From Candidatus Acidiferrales bacterium (GTDB taxonomy: Bacteria; Acidobacteriota; Terriglobia; Acidiferrales; UBA7541), in the NCBI GenBank assembly GCA_030037525.1, contig JASHRC010000247.1:1-39595 (forward strand): a stretch of 39,595 bases of DNA, in the 5' to 3' direction. A program made the position numbers and the translations under genes. Shown piece after piece: positions 33,886 to 39,595 of this stretch. The first letter of the stretch is position 1. Each line of letters begins with the position of its first letter. The notes under the pieces are model-generated. The model saw nothing but the letters and a program-made list of their open reading frames with translations. It had not been told where the DNA came from and did not search any database.

Positions 33886-33960
33886 TCAGAAGATCAGTTT
33901 CAGCGCGAACCGAATCTCTCGCTGACTGTTGGGGACGGTGCCCGCAATCAATCCGTGAAA
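33886..33960 (-). pseudogene. C-terminal scar of a TonB-dependent receptor
   Basis: On the minus strand the last 23 codons before TGA 33888-33886 read GLIAGTVPNSQREIRFALKL IF by kind, nearly the same as the end of the complete receptor next door (STIPNSQREIQFALKLLF). The DNA is similar too (33889-33950 against 34218-34275). Nothing upstream of about 33960 in this frame resembles a receptor, so the other thousand or so residues are gone. The remaining 256 bases to 34216 hold no gene I can support. Confidence 0.75.
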
Positions 33961-34216
33961 AGGGATTGATCATTCCACTTCGCTTCTGAGCCCCGCCGAC
34001 AGAGAGGAACTGGGGCAGCTGGAGGCATTGTTTGCGGACAGACGGCCGTAAACAGGCTGGGATTCGCCCAGAATGCCGCTCACGCTTCTCGCCGCACGGA
34101 TTTTGCGACCATGTCCAGCGTTGTGTCCAAAGATGGCAGGCTTTTCGCGAGCTGCCCGGACCCTCTGACCATTTGGACGGCGGCGGGGCCGGCAAACTTT
34201 TCCTGTGTAGTGAGCG

Positions 34217-37200
34217 TTAGAACAACAGTTTCAGCGCAAACTGAATCTCCCGCTGGCTATTGGGGATTGTGCTGCTAATGAAGCCGTACGTCGGACTGGG
34301 CACTCCCGCATCGGTCGGACCGGCAGCGGTATACAGGTCCGTGTTCGTAAGCCCGAAATCGGTTCGGTTCGCGATGTTGAAGAACTCCGCCCGGAATTGC
34401 GCCGAGAACCGCTCGGTGATTTTGGTGTTCTTGAGCAGGGCAAAATCCAAGTTGATGAAACGCGGACCAAAAAGCGAGTTCCTTCTTGCGTCGCCAAGCG
34501 TGCCGACAGGTTCAAGCGTGAAGCAGGAGCTATTGAGCCACTGCGGTTCGTCGATCGGAGACCCGAGGAAGGGCACTCTCTTCTCCACATAAGGGTCGCA
34601 ACCGGGAATTACATCGGGGCGGGTTGACTGCGCATTATTGGACAACCCCGCCTGATCGAAACCATCGCTGATGCTGAGTGGGCCGCCACTCTGCGCAGTA
34701 AAGATGCCGCTGAGTTGCCAGCCCTCAACAAGCCGGTTACCGCGGAACGGCAGCGTGTAGATCACGTTGGCAACGAAGTTGTGGCGGAGATCGAAGGTGC
34801 AATTCCCGTATTCGTACCGCGGATCGTACGGATCGAGCTGCCCAAGAGCACCCAGCTCAAGGCCGTAAGAGCCCGAGCCATCGTCAAGGCAATGGGAGTA
34901 GGTGTAGGAGAGTTGCATGGTGACTCCCCGGGCTGCCTGGCGAACCAAGCTCACCTGGAGGGAGTTGTAATTGGAGTTTCCTTTCGTGACATTTTCGTTG
35001 AGAGAAGTGTAGTTGTCGTTTACGCGAGGTAATACCGGCTCCACGGCGCCTAAGATCGGATCGAAAGCACCGAAATAACAACTCGAAAGATTTGCGACCG
35101 TGGGAACGCACGGCGTTCCGGTGCCGTAAGCCACGCAGCCTGGAAAGACCGTCGAAAAGCAGGGCGTGCCCGTTGTGGGATTTTCGATCCTCACCGAGGT
35201 GTTTGTAATCGACGGGTTCAGGTTACGTTGGCTAAATAGATGGACGCCGCGGGAGCCCACATATCCCACAGTCAAGATCGTCCCTCTTCCAAGATTTCTC
35301 TGCACATTCAGATTCCATTGCTCCTGATACGGCGCCTCGTCGGTCGGGAATGGCACACCGTCGCCGAGACCGGTGCAGAAATTAGTGTTGTTGGTAAGGT
35401 TGTTCGCTGCGCACAACGTGGGCTCCTCTTGCGGCGGCAACGCAGGAGGAGCTCCGAGGAACGGATTCGGGAATGGTTCGGGTAGCAAGAAATGATAGAC
35501 AAACGGTGGATCGAAGTAATAGGCGGATGCGTAAGTCCGAGGAGCGACGGGGTTGTGGAAAATTCCAAAGCCCGCACGGATCGACGTATTCTGCCCTCCG
35601 AAAGGAGCCCACGCCAAACCGATTCGGGGATCGATATTCTTTCTATTCGGGCTCGTTTGAAAAACGTGATTGACGGGAGCGAACCCCCCATTGCCATACG
35701 GTGGATCCAGTAAGGTGTAAAGTGGCCAACCGGACGGATTGGTTCCGTACTCATAGCGAACACCGAGGTTCAGTGTCAGGCGCGAACTGACCTTCCAACT
35801 GTCGTTGATATACGGGTTGACGTCGATCTCTCGGAAGTAACGGTTAGGAATGTCAGTGTAAGGGCTACTCTGGACTGCGTACCCGAGCAGCGGAGTGCCC
35901 TCGATAAACGACTGCAAACTAGTGAATACGAAGAAGCCTCCGTACATGAACGGCGCGTAGATATTGGTTTGGACGCGGAGGAGGTCCGCACCGACGGTAA
36001 TTGTGTGGGCTCCATGGTTCCACGCGACGTCGTCGCCTACTCCGAACGTGTTCTGGGCGAGGCGGTCCGAAACGAATTGGTCACTGCCCACGCCTGTGCA
36101 CGGACCGCACGGGATCACGTAGGCATCTTCGTTGCGGCCAGGAAAGAAATCCAGGGGATCCGAGGCCCCTCCGAGCGCGCTTGAGAACGAAGACTCGTAC
36201 GTCCGAACGAAGATGAATCGGGCCGAATTGACCACATTGGAGGAAAATATGTGCTTTTCCTCAACCGTGAAGTATTGATTCTTCGTGTGGTCCACCTCCG
36301 GCCAATAAGGCAGGAACGAGCCGAACCCGGCGAAAGGATTGTGATTGTACGCGCCGTCGAAGACATACCGCCCGAAAATGTTATCGCTGGACGAAAGCGC
36401 ATAGTCGATTCGCCCGAGGACGTAATTTTCGTTTGAGATCTGAGGTCCGCTTACCGTCGTGAAGTAAAAGCCGCCCAGGTCCGGAGCGCCCGCTGGTGGA
36501 GTCAGCTTGTTGTAAAGGCCCATGATTCCAGTTATTGCAGCCGCGGCTGCCGCCGTTTGCCCAATTGCTCCGGAACCAATCGCCTCGGGGATCGGGAGAA
36601 TGGGGTTGGTGGCGGTGCCCGGAGCCCCGGACGGGCTGGCAGGGCATGAGGCATTCGCGGGACTCTGAATGCTGCACGGCAATTCGCCAGATGCAACATA
36701 AGGCTCTGGGATTCCCACGTCCGGGATTGATTGACCCAGTGATTGGCGGAAACCCTCATAATTCCCAAAGAAGAACAGCTTATTCTTCTTTACGGGTCCG
36801 CCCAGACTACCGCCAAATTGATTGCGGCGGAATTGGGGCTTGTCCGGCTGACCGAGCCCGTTGAAATCATAGTAACTGCGGGAGTCCAGTGCGGAATTCC
36901 GCAAGAATTCGTACGCCGAACCGTGGAAATCGTTCGTACCCGATTTCGAAACCGCGTTCATTACGGCGCCATTGCCGCCAAATTGCGCGCTATAGGTATT
37001 CGTGAGGAGCGTGAACTCCTGGATTGCTTCAATTCCGAGCGAAGTTCCCAGGGCGGCCGAGCCAGCCTGGTGATTCCAGAAATCCTGCATGTTCGTGTCG
37101 TCTAGCAGAAATTGCTCGCCTTCCGTTCGAGCTCCAGCGATAGAAAAGCTGGGAGCGTTTCCATACAACGCGCCAGCGCCGCCCGGGATCGGCGTCACGC

Positions 37201-37714
37201 CTGGGGCAAGGTTCAGCAGTTGCTCGTAATTTCGGCCGTTAAGAGGCAGGTCGACCATCTGCTGCGGGCTTACCAGCGTCGAAACGGCGGTCGATTGCGT
37301 CTCCACCTGGGCGATAGAAGTTTCAACCGTGACCGTCTGCTGCGCCTGGCCAACGGGCAAGCTCAAATTAACAACGAGCTGGCTGCCGACAGTCAGATTG
37401 ATGTTGCTCTGCACGACTGTCTGAAAGCCCTCTTTCGAGGCCCGTACCTCGTATGGACCGACGACCAGATCCGGTGCGTTGTACCGGCCCTGATCGTTCG
37501 AAGTGAGAGTCAGGCCGACGCCTGTGGCCGTATTCTTGACTACCACCTGGGCACCGGCGATGATGGCGCCGGTCGGGTCCGTCACCGTTCCGGAAATATT
37601 TGCTGTAACCGCTTGCCCAGACACGTGAGTTGCTAGACTAACAAAGAAGAAAAGAAACAATCCAACCAGCGCGAGAATAGAAGCCCACCTCGATCCCGCA
37701 CGACCCTTGGTCAT
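34217..37714 (-). CDS. Oar-like TonB-dependent receptor with carboxypeptidase-regulatory-like domain
   Basis: An 1165-residue outer-membrane protein. A signal peptide (ILALVGLFLFFFVSLATHVSG) is followed by a CarboxypepD_reg-like beta-sandwich (about 36-115: ISGTVTDPTGAIIAGAQVVV, GRYNAPDLVVGPYEVRASKE), a plug domain (about 125-260: VDLPLNGRNYEQLLNLAPGV), and a long beta-barrel ending in the aromatic FALKLLF typical of outer-membrane barrels. This family, expanded in Acidobacteria, is thought to take up or bind large carbohydrates or peptides; the ligand is unknown. GGGAGG lies five bases before the ATG at 37714, and a good sigma-70 promoter lies about 70 bases upstream. Intact and of normal length. 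Confidence 0.92.
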   Translation of the reverse strand: MTKGRAGSRWASILALVGLFLFFFVSLATHVSGQAVTANISGTVTDPTGAIIAGAQVVVKNTATGVGLTLTSNDQGRYNAPDLVVGPYEVRASKEGFQTVVQSNINLTVGSQLVVNLSLPVGQAQQTVTVETSIAQVETQSTAVSTLVSPQQMVDLPLNGRNYEQLLNLAPGVTPIPGGAGALYGNAPSFSIAGARTEGEQFLLDDTNMQDFWNHQAGSAALGTSLGIEAIQEFTLLTNTYSAQFGGNGAVMNAVSKSGTNDFHGSAYEFLRNSALDSRSYYDFNGLGQPDKPQFRRNQFGGSLGGPVKKNKLFFFGNYEGFRQSLGQSIPDVGIPEPYVASGELPCSIQSPANASCPASPSGAPGTATNPILPIPEAIGSGAIGQTAAAAAAITGIMGLYNKLTPPAGAPDLGGFYFTTVSGPQISNENYVLGRIDYALSSSDNIFGRYVFDGAYNHNPFAGFGSFLPYWPEVDHTKNQYFTVEEKHIFSSNVVNSARFIFVRTYESSFSSALGGASDPLDFFPGRNEDAYVIPCGPCTGVGSDQFVSDRLAQNTFGVGDDVAWNHGAHTITVGADLLRVQTNIYAPFMYGGFFVFTSLQSFIEGTPLLGYAVQSSPYTDIPNRYFREIDVNPYINDSWKVSSRLTLNLGVRYEYGTNPSGWPLYTLLDPPYGNGGFAPVNHVFQTSPNRKNIDPRIGLAWAPFGGQNTSIRAGFGIFHNPVAPRTYASAYYFDPPFVYHFLLPEPFPNPFLGAPPALPPQEEPTLCAANNLTNNTNFCTGLGDGVPFPTDEAPYQEQWNLNVQRNLGRGTILTVGYVGSRGVHLFSQRNLNPSITNTSVRIENPTTGTPCFSTVFPGCVAYGTGTPCVPTVANLSSCYFGAFDPILGAVEPVLPRVNDNYTSLNENVTKGNSNYNSLQVSLVRQAARGVTMQLSYTYSHCLDDGSGSYGLELGALGQLDPYDPRYEYGNCTFDLRHNFVANVIYTLPFRGNRLVEGWQLSGIFTAQSGGPLSISDGFDQAGLSNNAQSTRPDVIPGCDPYVEKRVPFLGSPIDEPQWLNSSCFTLEPVGTLGDARRNSLFGPRFINLDFALLKNTKITERFSAQFRAEFFNIANRTDFGLTNTDLYTAAGPTDAGVPSPTYGFISSTIPNSQREIQFALKLLF

Positions 37715-37782
37715 AACGGCCTCCCACCCAGTTTTTTGGTTTCCTACGGGAAAGTGCGCCCCCCGGCGCGGTGCTGGGCGAA

Positions 37783-37811
37783 CATTTACTCCGCGCGTGG
37801 AGAGTTGTCAA
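37783..37811 (-). promoter_or_regulatory. Sigma-70 promoter of the Oar-like receptor with a palindrome in its spacer
   Basis: On the minus strand TTGACA (37811-37806) and TAAATG (37788-37783) are exactly 17 bases apart, giving a leader of about 60 bases. The spacer holds a 14-base near-palindrome (CTCCACGCGCGGAG), a possible operator. A second dyad (AGTTG tcaagcg CAACT) overlaps the -35 box. The site lies just past the stop of the LysR gene, on the same strand. Confidence 0.65.
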
Positions 37812-37923
37812 GCGCAACTTTTAAGAAATGGGGGACTTAATCGCATCCGGCAGTACCGGTGACATCTCAGGAAACGCGGAGTGGTAACTGTAATCGCTTC
37901 GAGCCGTAAGTACCAGAAGAAGG

Positions 37924-38901
37924 TCAGCGTAGTTCGCGACGGGATTTTGCAGATGGAGATGCAGCGAGACTGACGTGAGGCACAAGGACAGCGTCGGCCG
38001 CCGGCGAGCGTAAGACTCGACGGACCGATTCCAGGAACGCAAGCACCGCACAGGATTTCTCGTTCTTGCGCCAAATCATGCAGACGTCGATTTTGGCGTT
38101 CGGCTCATCGAGTGGCACGGCGACCACCTCGCCGCCCGAATGCGGACGCCCGGACGACTCATCCGGGAGTATGAAAATTCCCTTGTGGGAGGCCACGTGA
38201 ACGATCTGGCTGTCGCCGTTCGCCACCGGATTGAGCGGCACGTGGAGTACTTGGGGAGGGATGCCGGCCTCGGCATAGAGCTCCAGAGTTTTGTCGTATA
38301 AGGCCGCGCAGAACTGGCGATTCGGCAGCAGCAATGTTTCCCGAGCGAGGTCACGTATGCGCAGCGTTCGGCGACGGGCCAGCAGGCTCGTCCTGCTAAG
38401 ATGAACGACAAATTTTTCCTCGAAGAGAATTTCCGAATCCAGGCGAGCGCCATCGACGATCGATCTCCCGAATCCGATGTCGATATCTCCTTCTAGCAAA
38501 GGCTCGATTTGCAGGTCCGAGAAAATCTCATCGTATTGCAGATCGACCGCGGGGTATTTTTTTGAATGCTCCACCAGCACGCGGCTCACGCGCTCACCAA
38601 GTCCCGGCGCAATGCCCATTCTCACCAGGCCGGCTTCGCCCGATTTCGCCAGGCGCACGCAATCAGAGACGCGCTCGGTTTGAGCGATCAGCGCCCTGGC
38701 CTCGCGCAGAAGAGCGCGGCCCGCGTCGGTTAGGGCTACGTGCCGGCGATCGCGCACCAAGAGCGGCACGCCGAACTCGTCCTCTAGCTGGCGGATCTGG
38801 CGGCTGAGCGGAGGGACGGTTAGGTGCAGCTCGTTTGCCGCCTTTGAAAAACTGAGCCGTTCTGCGACTGCGACGAAATACCTGAGCTGCCGGAACTCCA
38901 T
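37924..38901 (-). CDS. LysR-family transcriptional regulator
   Basis: A 325-residue regulator. The N-terminal winged helix-turn-helix (about 1-60: MEFRQLRYFVAVAERLSFSK, AANELHLTVPPLSRQIRQLE) is followed by a linker helix and a periplasmic-binding-like effector domain (about 90-300: VRMGIAPGLGERVSRVLVEH, LLEGDIDIGFGR). A Ser/Thr/Arg-rich tail follows. GGGAG lies six bases before the ATG at 38901; an open frame to 38964 upstream is less likely. The gene is divergent from the receptor gene at 39224 and upstream of the receptor at 37714. LysR proteins usually act on a divergent or adjacent target, so either receptor is a candidate. The effector is unknown. Confidence 0.92.
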   Translation of the reverse strand: MEFRQLRYFVAVAERLSFSKAANELHLTVPPLSRQIRQLEDEFGVPLLVRDRRHVALTDAGRALLREARALIAQTERVSDCVRLAKSGEAGLVRMGIAPGLGERVSRVLVEHSKKYPAVDLQYDEIFSDLQIEPLLEGDIDIGFGRSIVDGARLDSEILFEEKFVVHLSRTSLLARRRTLRIRDLARETLLLPNRQFCAALYDKTLELYAEAGIPPQVLHVPLNPVANGDSQIVHVASHKGIFILPDESSGRPHSGGEVVAVPLDEPNAKIDVCMIWRKNEKSCAVLAFLESVRRVLRSPAADAVLVPHVSLAASPSAKSRRELR

Positions 38902-39223
38902 GGCAAACTCCCACCCTGAGGAATTGTCAGTTTTATATTCCGAATCGGTAAAAGAAGCAATCAAAATAAGAAATAGACAAGTGCTGCTGAATTGGTATTA
39001 GTTCTCGATCTGTTCTGGGGTGCTTGTGTATCCCGCCTCTGGGTGGGGTCTGGCCCATAACGATGCGAAGGGGCGAGTGCACATACTGTCAGATAAGAAC
39101 GCGCGTATTCGTATGGACTTCCAAACCCTATGTGTTGCTCGAGGGAAAATTTCATATTTCCTTCTAGGTTCGGGAACTGTAGCTCGGTTGCTGACTGATA
39201 GGTTTCAAAAGGGGGAAGGGGCG
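38902..39223. other. Divergent intergenic region between LysR and the receptor gene
   Basis: 322 bases, AT-richer than the neighbouring genes. It should hold promoters in both directions and any LysR site. I see the receptor's ribosome site (GGGGGAAGGGG, 39211-39221), but no -35/-10 pair that I would defend and no clear T-N11-A dyad with good arms. Confidence 0.4.
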
Positions 39224-39595
39224 ATGAATTTACGGTTCGTTCGACAGGTCCTCACAGTTGCGGCTTTGGCGTGCTTGGCGATGCTGTTCCTATGCGTCTC
39301 GATGGCGAATGCGCAAACAGCAGGTACTGGTGCGATTACGGGCACCGTGACGGATCCGTCGGGCGGAGCAGTCGCGAACGCTACCGTGACGGCCACGAAC
39401 ACGGGTACCAACCAATCGCGCGACGAGAAGACCGGTCCAGACGGCGTCTATAAGTTCAGCCTTCTGGTGCCGGGAGTCTACAGCCTAAAATTCGGTGCCA
39501 CGGGTTTCAAATCGGCCGAGGTTCCCTCGGTTACGGTCAACGTCACAGAAACATCAACGGTCAATCAGGTTATGCAAGTGGGTGCTGTGACGGAA
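39224..39595 (+). CDS. Start of a carboxypeptidase-regulatory-domain (Oar-like TonB receptor) protein, 3' end off the window
   Basis: The first 124 codons are visible. A signal peptide (VLTVAALACLAMLFLCVSMA, cleaved near ANAQ) is followed by a complete CarboxypepD_reg-like domain (GAITGTVTDPSGGAVANATV, PDGVYKFSLLVPGVYSLKF, TGFKSAEVPSVTVNVTET). The same arrangement opens the 1165-residue receptor on the other strand, so this is probably a second Oar-like receptor, though plug and barrel are outside the window. GGGGAAGGGGCG precedes the ATG. It is divergent from the LysR gene. Confidence 0.82.
   Translation, partial: MNLRFVRQVLTVAALACLAMLFLCVSMANAQTAGTGAITGTVTDPSGGAVANATVTATNTGTNQSRDEKTGPDGVYKFSLLVPGVYSLKFGATGFKSAEVPSVTVNVTETSTVNQVMQVGAVTE

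Noticed and set aside
1-39595. CRISPR arrays, tRNA, rRNA, insertion sequences
   Set aside because: No regularly spaced repeats, cloverleaf-like segments, rRNA-like sequence or transposase were recognised by eye on either strand.

Overview
The window looks like chromosomal DNA of a free-living, GC-rich (about 60%) bacterium, most likely an acidobacterium (Acidobacteriota). This is inferred from gene content: Oar-type TonB-dependent receptors with an N-terminal carboxypeptidase-regulatory-like domain, a bacterial tricorn-protease homologue, an ECF sigma/DUF4252 operon, and 2-oxoacid:ferredoxin oxidoreductase genes. I see no phage, insertion sequence, CRISPR, rRNA or tRNA.

Layout. (a) 1-2696, minus strand: an NAD-linked formate dehydrogenase made of a molybdenum catalytic subunit and a NuoE-NuoF (HoxF-like) diaphorase subunit that runs off the left edge. 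The catalytic gene is interrupted by an in-frame TGA at the active-site position, followed at once by a hairpin of the E. coli fdhF SECIS type, so it is read here as one 633-residue selenoprotein. (b) 3082-4473: a sugar-porter-type MFS transporter. (c) 4637-6616, minus: an ECF sigma factor, a one-span membrane protein and two exported small proteins, one of them DUF4252. (d) 6781-8291, minus: a single-domain response regulator and a YheT-like hydrolase. (e) 8679-12008: a tricorn-like protease. (f) 12045-18878: a purine-degradation cluster with xanthine dehydrogenase (three subunits), allantoate amidohydrolase and guanine deaminase. It also holds three damaged genes: a hydrolase lacking its active site, a UraD start joined to a uricase end, and the tail of an allantoinase. 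(g) 18939-23931: an NHL-like exported protein, a subtilase and an M23 peptidase. (h) 24014-28543, minus: korA-korB and an AzgA-like purine permease. (i) 28901-33786: a carboxymuconolactone-decarboxylase-like gene with an in-frame TAG, an exported trypsin-fold protein without its catalytic residues, aspartate-semialdehyde dehydrogenase, and an exported two-repeat protein closed by a strong terminator. (j) 33886-39595: the tail of a lost TonB receptor, a complete 1165-residue Oar-like receptor, a LysR regulator, and the start of another carboxypeptidase-regulatory-domain receptor.

How the genes fit together. Guanine deaminase gives xanthine and XdhABC gives urate. The uricase/UraD and allantoinase steps survive only as fragments, so the local route from urate to allantoate is broken although allantoate amidohydrolase looks intact; the AzgA-like permease could supply the bases. 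The repeated theme is gene edges without gene bodies, which points to several deletions, or possibly to assembly collapse. The two most interesting items are the selenocysteine formate dehydrogenase, which also lacks the usual N-terminal [4Fe-4S] segment, and the UraD::uricase scar.
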